From the NCBI GenBank assembly GCA_913774715.1, contig CAJYHS010000141.1:62001-126000 (forward strand): a DNA stretch of 64,000 nt, written 5' to 3'. This document shows positions 50,474-57,349 of the stretch, in pieces. The notes under the pieces are model-generated. The model worked only from the letters and a program-made list of their open reading frames with translations, had not been told where the DNA came from and searched no databases. The DNA is from an uncultured Siphonobacter sp. GTDB taxonomy: Bacteria > Bacteroidota > Bacteroidia > Cytophagales > Spirosomataceae. Both the position numbers and the translations under genes were made by a program. Within the stretch, counting starts at the first letter, position 1. The number at the start of each line of letters is the position of its first letter.

Positions 50474-51853
50474 ATGAATACCGCAGATGATCTATTAGAG
50501 GACCTCACCATGACTTCGGGAAAACGTCAGTATCCGCGTTTACCCGAAGGCGGGCGGCTCTATCGCTGGCGAGGGATTGTTGCCGGAGTTTTATTGCTCA
50601 CCCTCTTCGGCTTACCCTGGCTGGAATTTGAAGGACACCCGCTGTTTCTTTTTAATGTTCTGGAGCGGAAATTCATCTTCTTCGGTGTGCCGTTCTGGCC
50701 ACAGGATTTTCACCTGGTAGCCATCGGCTTACTAACCTTCATTTTATTTATTGTCGTTTTTACGGTAGCGTTTGGGCGACTCTGGTGCGGCTGGGCTTGT
50801 CCGCAAACGGTTTTCATGGAAATAGTTTTCCGAAAAATTGAAAACTGGATTGAAGGCGATTACAAAGCTCAGAAACGACTCAAAACAGCTCCCTGGACGG
50901 CTGAAAAAATCAGGAAAAAGATACTCAAGCATGGGCTGTTCCTGATGATTGCGTTTGCCATTTCCAATACCTTTCTGGCGTATATCATCGGCAAAGATGA
51001 ATTACTTCGAATCCAGACGGATGATCCTGCTAACCACCTCGGTGGCCTGACTTCGATTTGGGTTTTTACGTTACTTTTTTATCTGGTTTTTGCCAAGGTT
51101 CGTGAAATCGTATGCGTCGTGATTTGCCCCTACGGACGATTGCAGGGTGTATTGCTCGACAAAAAATCCATTGTAGTGGCTTACGATTACGTTCGGGGCG
51201 AACCTCGGGGGAAACTCAAAAAACAGGATACGGCTCCCAAAGGCGACTGTGTGGACTGCTCACTCTGCGTACAGGTATGTCCGACGGGCATCGACATTCG
51301 GAAAGGTACCCAGCTCGAATGCATCAACTGCACGGCCTGCATCGATGCCTGCGACGGAGTCATGAACAAAATTCAGAAGCCCATCGGACTCATTCGCTAT
51401 GCTTCGCAGGAAGGTATTGAGCAGCATAAAAAATTCCGTTTTGATGGTCGATTAAAAGCGTACACAACCGTATTAATGGTATTAATCAGCGTACTGACTT
51501 ACTTATTGATTAATCGAAAAGAAGTAGATACTACGGTGTTACGAGCTTCGGGACTGACATTTCAGAAACAGGATAACAACCACATTTCCAATCTCTATAC
51601 GGTAGAAGTCATTAATAAAACATTCCGCCCCATCGAACTAAGTTTCAAAGTAAAAAATCCCGATTTTCAGTTGCAATACGTGGGACAGGCTCTGAAAACA
51701 GCCCGACCCGGTGAGTTAACGAAAGGTTCTTTTTTCTTACTTACACCCGCAAAAAAGATTACCGAAAATAAAACGCCCATCGAAATTGAAGTAACCGCCA
51801 ACGGTCAGCTCATCGACCAGGTAAAAACCAATTTCATGGGACCCGTAGAATGA
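50474..51853 (+). CDS. ccoG: cbb3 oxidase accessory ferredoxin CcoG (RdxA/FixG)
   Basis: The 459-residue protein has about five membrane spans (FGLPWLEF region, then FHLVAIGLLTFILFIVVF), CGWACPQTVFMEI, and two 4Fe-4S clusters from CVDCSLCVQVCPTGID (about 259) and CINCTACIDACDGV (about 281). A C-terminal Ig-like region follows another span. CcoG reduces Cu(II) for cbb3 assembly. It overlaps nothing but starts three bases after ccoP, so it is clearly the same operon. The gap to ccoH, 97 bases, is almost one large hairpin. Confidence 0.95.
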   Translation: MNTADDLLEDLTMTSGKRQYPRLPEGGRLYRWRGIVAGVLLLTLFGLPWLEFEGHPLFLFNVLERKFIFFGVPFWPQDFHLVAIGLLTFILFIVVFTVAFGRLWCGWACPQTVFMEIVFRKIENWIEGDYKAQKRLKTAPWTAEKIRKKILKHGLFLMIAFAISNTFLAYIIGKDELLRIQTDDPANHLGGLTSIWVFTLLFYLVFAKVREIVCVVICPYGRLQGVLLDKKSIVVAYDYVRGEPRGKLKKQDTAPKGDCVDCSLCVQVCPTGIDIRKGTQLECINCTACIDACDGVMNKIQKPIGLIRYASQEGIEQHKKFRFDGRLKAYTTVLMVLISVLTYLLINRKEVDTTVLRASGLTFQKQDNNHISNLYTVEVINKTFRPIELSFKVKNPDFQLQYVGQALKTARPGELTKGSFFLLTPAKKITENKTPIEIEVTANGQLIDQVKTNFMGPVE

Positions 51854-51943
51854 GTTTTCAGTTTGCGATTGTCAGTTTTCAGTTAAATAGGAACTCGCAA
51901 TCGAAAGCTAACTACTGAAAACTGACAACAAACCACTGAAAAC
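51854..51943. repeat. Large imperfect hairpin filling the ccoG-ccoH gap
   Basis: TTGTCAGTTTTCAGT (51869-51883) pairs exactly with ACTGAAAACTGACAA (51914-51928). Outside it GTTTTCAGTTTG (51854-51865) pairs with CAAACCACTGAAAAC (51929-51943, CC bulge). Four AAAACTG-type units are involved. Confidence 0.8.
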
Positions 51944-51950
51944 TAAAAAG

Positions 51951-52376
51951 ATGAACTGGGGAAAATCAATCATTCTTGCCTTTGTTGCCTTCGGTAGCTT
52001 CATTGGCTTTCTGGTCTATCGCATGGCCATTACTAAAGTAGATCTAGTGCGGAAGGATTATTACCAGACTGAAATGGCCTATCAGCAACAGATTGACCGG
52101 ATTCAGAATAACAAGTCTGTTCATCACCCTTTTAAAATCAACTACCAGCCTTCTGAAAAAGCAATTCATTTCTCTATTCCGGAAGAGTTGACGCAGGGCC
52201 AAATTCAGTTTTTTCGCCCCTCTGATGCCCAGCTGGATTTTAACGTAACCGTTCAGCCGGAACGTAGTGAACAAGTCGTTTCTTCCCAGAAGTTAAAGAC
52301 CGGCCATTGGCGAATCAAAATCACCTGGACCGATGGGCAGCAGGAGTATTATACTGAGGAGGAAGTCAGGTTGTAG
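51951..52376 (+). CDS. ccoH: FixH/CcoH family cbb3 assembly protein
   Basis: A 141-residue protein with one N-terminal membrane span (about 5-27; SIILAFVAFGSFIGFLVYRM). A periplasmic beta domain follows: VRKDYYQTEMAYQQQIDRIQN, then a small Ig-like fold ending WTDGQQEYYTEEEVRL. LVxKDYYxxE is the FixH/CcoH hallmark. CcoH is needed for stable assembly of cbb3 oxidase, but how is debated. It follows ccoG and precedes the SafE-like gene. Confidence 0.88.
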   Translation: MNWGKSIILAFVAFGSFIGFLVYRMAITKVDLVRKDYYQTEMAYQQQIDRIQNNKSVHHPFKINYQPSEKAIHFSIPEELTQGQIQFFRPSDAQLDFNVTVQPERSEQVVSSQKLKTGHWRIKITWTDGQQEYYTEEEVRL

Positions 52377-52496
52377 TTTTGGGTTGATAGGGATCAGCAT
52401 CACGGTGATTACAAAACTACTTCTCTCAATATACACCCTCCGGGTTTATTACTTTCCTTTCAAACCGCTCCCCCACCTTTACAGGTTTTGCCTTTC

Positions 52497-52523
52497 AAAA
52501 CTGAAAACTGAAAACTGAAAACT
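52497..52523. repeat. Tandem 7-bp repeat AAAACTG, about four units, next to an ATG
   Basis: Three AAAACTG units and one truncated unit end two bases before the ATG at 52526. The repeat thus occupies the ribosome-binding region of the SafE-like gene. Related copies with inverted arms fill the upstream cco gaps. Confidence 0.8.
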
Positions 52524-52525
52524 CC

Positions 52526-53197
52526 ATGCTAATCGCCTTCATCACCGGACTTACTGCCAGCCTGCACTGCGTGGGCATGTGTGGGCCGCTTTCGCTGGCC
52601 CTGCCCGTGGGTGGACTTTCAGGCAAGCAGTTATGGCTCGCCCGGCTGAGTTACCATCTGGCCCGGTGCCTGAGTTATAGTTTATTGGGAATGGCAGTAG
52701 GGTTGTTGGGGGAACGGTTTTCACTTTTTGGCTGGCAACAGCAGATTTCAGTGTTGGCTGGCATGTTGATGATTGCCTTTCTGGTGGGTAACCGCTGGCT
52801 GGCTTTTCGTCCGATTCTGCGGCTACAAAAACTATTTGGAAAGGTATTAATCCAGAAAACCTGGTGGTCTTACCCCGCTGCCGGGTTTCTCAACGGCTGG
52901 TTACCTTGCGGACTGGTTTACGTGGCTTTAGCGGGGGCATTAACGGCTAATTCGCCTTTGGAAGGGATGCTTTTTATGGGCGTTTACGGTCTCGGCACCT
53001 TACCTGCTCTGCTGGCCGTTAGCTGGGTTTGGCGATGGATCAGTCTTCCCATTCGTCAACGACTGAACCGTTGGTTACCCGTAGTTACCTTAACCATTGC
53101 TCTTCTTTTTATCTGGCGAGGACTGGGACTAAATCTTCCTTACAGTCCAAAAGTTAGTATATCTGCCTCGCAGCCAGCTCCGGTTTGTCATGAATGA
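52526..53197 (+). CDS. SafE/TauE-type membrane protein of the cbb3 cluster
   Basis: The 223-residue protein has about six hydrophobic helices and begins with FITGLTASLHCVGMCGPLSLAL. The HCVGMCGP motif marks a DsbD-like/SafE group that often follows cco genes and is thought to help in copper or thiol handling during cbb3 assembly. LNGWLPCGLVYVALAGAL contains a second Cys-bearing helix that is also typical. It is the last gene of the operon. A direct sulfite-export role is unlikely, given the context. Its ribosome-binding region is the AAAACTG tandem repeat. Confidence 0.85.
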   Translation: MLIAFITGLTASLHCVGMCGPLSLALPVGGLSGKQLWLARLSYHLARCLSYSLLGMAVGLLGERFSLFGWQQQISVLAGMLMIAFLVGNRWLAFRPILRLQKLFGKVLIQKTWWSYPAAGFLNGWLPCGLVYVALAGALTANSPLEGMLFMGVYGLGTLPALLAVSWVWRWISLPIRQRLNRWLPVVTLTIALLFIWRGLGLNLPYSPKVSISASQPAPVCHE

Positions 53198-53230
53198 AGT
53201 AAAACGCTGAAGCTAATCCACAGCGTTTTA
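53198..53230. terminator. Bidirectional terminator at the end of the cco operon
   Basis: GTAAAACGCTG (53198-53208) pairs perfectly with CAGCGTTTTAC (53220-53230). It separates convergent genes that end at 53197 and 53245. Confidence 0.85.
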
Positions 53231-53244
53231 CCCCTCGTCGAGTA

Positions 53245-53754
53245 TTAAAGCTGAATAATATTAAAAACATCTTCAGCAAAAGATTGCCGAAGGTTTTTAT
53301 CTACTAACGTCGCATGGAGATCAGAGTAAACGGCATATTGACCAGCGTTTTCTTTTAAAAGAAAGTTGAGGTTATGTACTTCTTCTGCGTTTACTCCACC
53401 GCCGCCCACAGGCATTAACTCACTCGTCTTGACCGTAGTAACAAACAGATAGTTGCCATTATTTAATTTTTGAATATACTTGACAAGCCAGGTACCTAAT
53501 TTATTGGTAGTTCCATTCAAAAGGGATTCAAATTTTTTGTCAAGATCTACTGTTGTCATCGTTCGCTTGTGCACTAAAATATCCAGCGTTTCTGCAAAAC
53601 CCTCAGCCACTTCAGGATTCGCCTTGAGCTGGTTGACCAGATTGTTCGTTCCGCGTTTGGTGCGTACGTTCTGAATGTATTTATACGTCAGGTAAACGCC
53701 CGTAGCTGCGGCCAAACAAGCCACCCGCGTAGTCATACTTAAGGCAAGACTCAT
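53245..53754 (-). CDS. Protein of unknown function with N-terminal membrane span
   Basis: I do not recognise this 169-residue protein. Residues about 5-23 (LSMTTRVACLAAATGVYLTY) form one hydrophobic span, followed by a basic stretch VRTKRGTNNLV, so it is probably anchored with the rest in the cytoplasm. The remainder is predicted mixed alpha/beta: QLKANPEVAEGFAETLDILVHKRTM, GTWLVKYIQKLNNGNYLFVTTVK, and a Gly-rich PVGGGGVN turn. It starts 29 bases after the end of the next gene upstream, at 53783, so they are probably cotranscribed. No function is proposed. Confidence 0.6.
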   Translation of the reverse strand: MSLALSMTTRVACLAAATGVYLTYKYIQNVRTKRGTNNLVNQLKANPEVAEGFAETLDILVHKRTMTTVDLDKKFESLLNGTTNKLGTWLVKYIQKLNNGNYLFVTTVKTSELMPVGGGGVNAEEVHNLNFLLKENAGQYAVYSDLHATLVDKNLRQSFAEDVFNIIQL

Positions 53755-53782
53755 AAATCAATTAGGTTAGGAATAGTAATAG

Positions 53783-54286
53783 TTAAACGTTAACGGGAGT
53801 AACTTCATAATTTTCTAAGTCTCCTTCCACTTGTTCAAAGGAAATCCATTCGATGTTCGACAGACCCAGTTTTTCAGCACATTTCCATTCTGCTTCAGTA
53901 TCTCCATCTTCGTTTAAAGTACTTGCTTCAACAATTTTTAAAATCTCCTGAGCTGTAGCAGGGTCTGTTACCTTTTCCAACAGCTCTGGAGTGAGTGTAT
54001 TTTCTCGATGTTCAGCCATTTCCGCAATCGAAAAGCCGCCTAGTTCTTCTTCTTTTTCGTAGATTATGACTCCCCATCCAAGAAAGTCACTTGTCCGGGT
54101 GAAGTGAAGCAAAATACCCTGGTTGACAGAAACTATTTGATCGTTCATCCCTCCTTCAATCACAAAGGTTACCCACCCATTTGTTTCTTCGAAAACATAG
54201 CCCCTAAGCCCGGATCTTTCGAGCAAATCAATAGCATCCTCTTTTGAATTTGTTTTTAAATGGTAAGCCATCGTAAAGTCACTCAT
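53783..54286 (-). CDS. Protein of unknown function, 167 aa, acidic
   Basis: I do not recognise this 167-residue protein. It is strongly acidic, has no signal or membrane segment, and begins MSDFTMAYHLKTNSKEDAID. Alternating strands (GYVFEETNGWVTFVIEG, GILLHFTRTSDFLGWGVIIYEKEEE) and helices (TPELLEKVTDPATAQEILKIVE) suggest a compact cytoplasmic fold. Such acidic, single-domain proteins are sometimes immunity-like or regulatory, but no toxin gene is beside it, so this is only a weak thought. It lies 29 bases upstream of the membrane-anchored unknown gene on the same strand. Confidence 0.6.
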   Translation of the reverse strand: MSDFTMAYHLKTNSKEDAIDLLERSGLRGYVFEETNGWVTFVIEGGMNDQIVSVNQGILLHFTRTSDFLGWGVIIYEKEEELGGFSIAEMAEHRENTLTPELLEKVTDPATAQEILKIVEASTLNEDGDTEAEWKCAEKLGLSNIEWISFEQVEGDLENYEVTPVNV

Positions 54287-54480
54287 CGTCTTATTTTAGA
54301 TTTTGTTAACTCTCAAAAATATACTTTCTGAAATAAATTTCACGCTTTACTTTTATTAACTTTCTTTCATTCACATTATGAATTCATTAAGCAATGAAAC
54401 GAATCATTCTACTCTTTCCTAATTAAGATTTAATCAATATTATTAATGAATTGAACCTTGATTTGAGGAAGAATAATTAA

Positions 54481-54523
54481 AAAAAGAGGGGACCGGAATT
54501 CTAATTTCCGCTCCCCTCTTTTT
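54481..54523 (-). terminator. Terminator of the 126-aa unknown gene
   Basis: AAAAAGAGGGGA (54481-54492) pairs with TCCCCTCTTTTT (54512-54523); the stem includes part of that gene's stop codon (54522-54524). Confidence 0.88.
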
Positions 54524-54902
54524 AGTTTCTTTTAAAATCAACCTCTCCCATTCCATCCTTTTCATACGAAGCAATAGGATGATATTTTTCTTCGAAATTT
54601 CTTTCTTCCGGGTTTAATTCTTTAGGGACAGAACTACCAGTTTTAAAGAAATACACTTTAGTAGTTCCGTATTTGGTGTGCGGCATGAAATCACCGTATT
54701 TTTTCATTTCTCCCCATAGAGTATCCTCTACGCTCACGGTATAGATCCGGGTAATAGGTCCGGTATTGTTTTCATTCCGATACAGGGCTACTTCCTGAAA
54801 ATTACCTTTTAAATCCTGAATGCCGGGTTGAGAAGTGGCATTATAAACCATGTAGGCCATCAATAAGAAGATGGCTCCTATGAATAGATATTTAACTTTC
54901 AT
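54522..54902 (-). CDS. Conserved small membrane-anchored protein of unknown function
   Basis: The 126-residue protein has an N-terminal hydrophobic span (about 4-21) and a soluble rest with SQPGIQDLKGNFQEVALYRN, NENNTGPITRIYTVSV, YGDFMPHTKYGTTKVYFF and EKYHPIASYEKDGMGEVDFKR. I recall a close family of this size in Bacteroidetes, of unknown function. The N-terminus may be an uncleaved anchor, since no clear signal-peptidase site is seen. It is alone on the minus strand, with its own terminator. Its promoter region (54903-54945) contains AAAACTG-type repeats. Confidence 0.7.
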   Translation of the reverse strand: MKVKYLFIGAIFLLMAYMVYNATSQPGIQDLKGNFQEVALYRNENNTGPITRIYTVSVEDTLWGEMKKYGDFMPHTKYGTTKVYFFKTGSSVPKELNPEERNFEEKYHPIASYEKDGMGEVDFKRN

Positions 54903-54945
54903 TTATTTAGTTTTCAGTGGTCAGTTTTCTGTTTTCAGTGAGTAA
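54903..54945. repeat. GTTTTCAGT repeat copies
   Basis: Two TTTTCAGT units and related T-rich sequence lie immediately upstream of the 126-residue gene. Family as in the cco gaps. Confidence 0.5.
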
Positions 54946-54994
54946 CAGCAGTAATGCTACTATTAAAGCAATGAACTCGGTAGTCGTCCAGCGA

Positions 54995-55020
54995 CAGACG
55001 CGATGAATCGACGTCTCTAC
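54995..55020. repeat. GAGACGC near-palindrome, copy 4
   Basis: CAGACGCGATGAATCG continues with ACGTCTCTAC. It matches the elements at 10738, 45995 and 46064. An AACAAC-rich string follows at 55024. Confidence 0.6.
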
Positions 55021-55052
55021 TTTTTTCTAACAACGAACAACCATCAACTAAG

Positions 55053-56618
55053 CTACGCTTTCGGTTCTACCATCACTACTTCCTCCTTTTCTACAATGAC
55101 CTGACCTTCCTGTAAGTCGCGGGTTTTGCGGACGAATTTTTTCGGGGTAACAATAACTGGACACAAACTGTCATTGCGACGTTTGGAATAATAAGCCGCT
55201 AGCTGAGCCGCTCGTTCAATGACTGGATTTGGAAACCGCTTTCCGGCCTGATGACGGATAATGACGTGCGAACCCGTGACATCACGGGCGTGCAACCACA
55301 AGTCTTCTTTACGTGTGTATCGCTGCGTGAGCAGGTCATTGTTTTTGGCATTCTTTCCCACAAAAATTTCGAAACCCTGATACTCGTAGCGTTTGAACAA
55401 GGTAGCCGCCGAAACATCGGGCTTCTCCATTTTGTCCAGTCCACTGGTTTTTAGGTATTTTCGCAGCTCCTTTAACGTTTCCAACGACTCCACTTTTTCG
55501 ATTTGGGCATCGTATTCAGCCATTTCGCCTTCCCGAACTTCCAGAGCTTCCATCAGGTGTTCTATCTCAATTTTCTCGTTTTTAGCCTTTCGGTAATACG
55601 ACTCGGCATTTTTCTGAGGCGTCAAATCGGGCTTTAAACGAATCGTGACGGGCTGATCGCGGTAGAAATCGTGTAACTCAATACTTTCGGATCGTTCAGG
55701 AATCTGATGCAGATTTGCCATCAAAATATGGCCGATTTCCTCGTGCTTGATGGCTTTTTCCATCTCGTCGAGTTTCTCGTACACCGAATCAATGTATAAC
55801 TGGGTTTTCTGCTTACGTTTTTGCAGCAGTCGTACAATCTGGCCCTTTTCCCGATCAAAAACGTTAATTCTTGAATAGGCATAATAAAAGCCATTCGCCG
55901 CTTCAATTGGGTTGGTAAACGTCTTCTCTGCGTCGTCAGGAATGAGCGTCAATACGGGCTGGTATTCCACCGTTTTGATGTAATACTGCGGATTTTCCAC
56001 GTAAGCTCTTACCTGTTCTACCAAGGCCCACTTTTCGTCAATGGGTAAGGATCGGTAGTGATGCCTATCCAGCCAGGACGTTACATCTTTACCAAACGTT
56101 GGGAATAACTTCCGCCAGTCGCCATTAGCCCGATCAAAGGCTTCCCGACTCTGGTCTAAAGGTCGGTCCAGCGTCTGGATATCCAGATTTTCGTCGGAAA
56201 CGAGTTTATTATGAAAGAGATCAACGACCTGCGTACCCTGAATTAATACCAGGTTGGAACGGTTGCCAAAGAGCTTAAAAATCAGATGGTAATCATCCGC
56301 AAATTCAATTGAAAAGGCCCGTTCGTTGAGAAACTGACGAACGCCAAGTACGGGTTTATCCAGCAATTCCGAGAAAAGATCCACCGTATTTCGGCCCGCT
56401 CTTCTAAAATCATCGGGAAAGCTTAGAGCCACAAAATCAGGTCGAATGGTAGCTCGAATATAAAAATCGCGTTTCTTCCGCCACTGTTTTTCTTCGGGGC
56501 AAAATCCGATGACCAACTCGTCTTTTTCCTGAGAAAAACACTCCGCCAGCACCAGCCCTTTCAGTTGATTTTCCAGTTCATTGGACAATTGTCGGAGGAA
56601 GTAATAATTGCTTTGCAT
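55053..56618 (-). CDS. NFACT-family protein, Rqc2/RqcH homologue
   Basis: Starting at MQSNYYFLRQLSNELENQ (56618; the frame opens at 56633), the protein has about 521 residues. An NFACT-N domain comes first (FSLSFPDDFRR, RNTVDLFSELLDKPV), then a coiled-coil middle (about 260-390, Glu/Lys-rich). The NFACT-R domain (about 405-500) includes LWLHARDVTGSHVIIRHQ. RqcH binds stalled 50S subunits and adds alanine tails to nascent chains for degradation. Whether the N-terminal catalytic residues are intact cannot be judged here. The ATG is preceded by TACTTTTG at exactly four bases, suggesting leaderless transcription. Confidence 0.88.
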   Translation of the reverse strand: MQSNYYFLRQLSNELENQLKGLVLAECFSQEKDELVIGFCPEEKQWRKKRDFYIRATIRPDFVALSFPDDFRRAGRNTVDLFSELLDKPVLGVRQFLNERAFSIEFADDYHLIFKLFGNRSNLVLIQGTQVVDLFHNKLVSDENLDIQTLDRPLDQSREAFDRANGDWRKLFPTFGKDVTSWLDRHHYRSLPIDEKWALVEQVRAYVENPQYYIKTVEYQPVLTLIPDDAEKTFTNPIEAANGFYYAYSRINVFDREKGQIVRLLQKRKQKTQLYIDSVYEKLDEMEKAIKHEEIGHILMANLHQIPERSESIELHDFYRDQPVTIRLKPDLTPQKNAESYYRKAKNEKIEIEHLMEALEVREGEMAEYDAQIEKVESLETLKELRKYLKTSGLDKMEKPDVSAATLFKRYEYQGFEIFVGKNAKNNDLLTQRYTRKEDLWLHARDVTGSHVIIRHQAGKRFPNPVIERAAQLAAYYSKRRNDSLCPVIVTPKKFVRKTRDLQEGQVIVEKEEVVMVEPKA

Positions 56619-56622
56619 GATA

Positions 56623-56630
56623 CAAAAGTA
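56623..56630 (-). promoter_or_regulatory. -7 box TACTTTTG, four bases before an ATG
   Basis: On the minus strand TACTTTTG matches TAnnTTTG and ends four bases before the ATG at 56618. This is the same spacing as at 7340 and 23004. Confidence 0.5.
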
Positions 56631-56695
56631 CAAACGGCTCGTCCGTATACCGGAAAGGTTTGGGAAAGCTTTGCCAAATGTCTTTTTTTGTAGGT

Positions 56696-57334
56696 ATGCT
56701 ACACGTCAAAAATTACCGAAAAGCGTATCACAGTCGCACCATTCTGGAAGTTCCCGAACTGCAACTTCAACCCGGCATTCACTGGATTCGGGGTGTAAAT
56801 GGAGCCGGGAAAAGTACTTTTTTTCGGTCGGTAGCAGGCATGTTGCCTTTCGAGGGTGAAATCTGGCTAGATGATACTTGGGAAGTAAAGCGTGATCCCG
56901 TTGCCTTTCGGTTACGGGTGAATTACGCCGAAGCTGAGCCGCTTTACCCAGAATATTTATCCGCGTTTGATCTAATTTCTTTCGTCGCTAAAGCGAAAAA
57001 AGCTCCCGCAGGTCAGGTAAATGAGTTAGTGGAAACGTTGGAAATCACTTCCTTCTGGAAACAGCCCGTTGGAACTTACTCTTCGGGGATGCTCAAGAAA
57101 ACGTCTTTGATTCTGGGATTTCTGGGTAATCCAACGCTCATTATGCTTGACGAACCTCTCATTACGATTGATGATCGGGCGGTAGCGAATGTGTGTCAGC
57201 TCATCGATCAGTATCACCAGAATGGGGTCCAGTTTCTGCTTTCCTCTCATCAGGATTTTAGGTTAACCGACCTGAAAATGGACTCCTCTTACATCATCCG
57301 TAACCAAACGCTAGAGGAAATTCACCTCGGCTAA
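56696..57334 (+). CDS. ABC transporter ATP-binding protein
   Basis: Starting at MLHVKNYRKAYHSRTILEVP (56696; the frame opens at 56660), the protein has about 212 residues, a minimal ABC ATPase. Walker A is GVNGAGKST, the signature is YSSGMLKKTSL, Walker B is LIMLDEP and the H-loop His is in SSHQDF. The signature departs slightly from LSGGQ. It lies 15 bases before a membrane protein with a TTG start in the same reading frame, so the two form an ABC system. It resembles small ABC-2-type export ATPases. Substrate unknown. Confidence 0.85.
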   Translation: MLHVKNYRKAYHSRTILEVPELQLQPGIHWIRGVNGAGKSTFFRSVAGMLPFEGEIWLDDTWEVKRDPVAFRLRVNYAEAEPLYPEYLSAFDLISFVAKAKKAPAGQVNELVETLEITSFWKQPVGTYSSGMLKKTSLILGFLGNPTLIMLDEPLITIDDRAVANVCQLIDQYHQNGVQFLLSSHQDFRLTDLKMDSSYIIRNQTLEEIHLG

Positions 57335-57349
57335 AGCCTCGCCTATTTC

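Noticed and set aside
52497-52523. Short tandem AAAACTG repeats as a CRISPR array
   Set aside because: The unit is 7 bases with no spacers, and no cas gene is present.
52526-53197. Sulfite exporter
   Set aside because: The cluster context and HCVGMCGP motif point to cbb3 assembly or copper/thiol handling rather than sulfite export.
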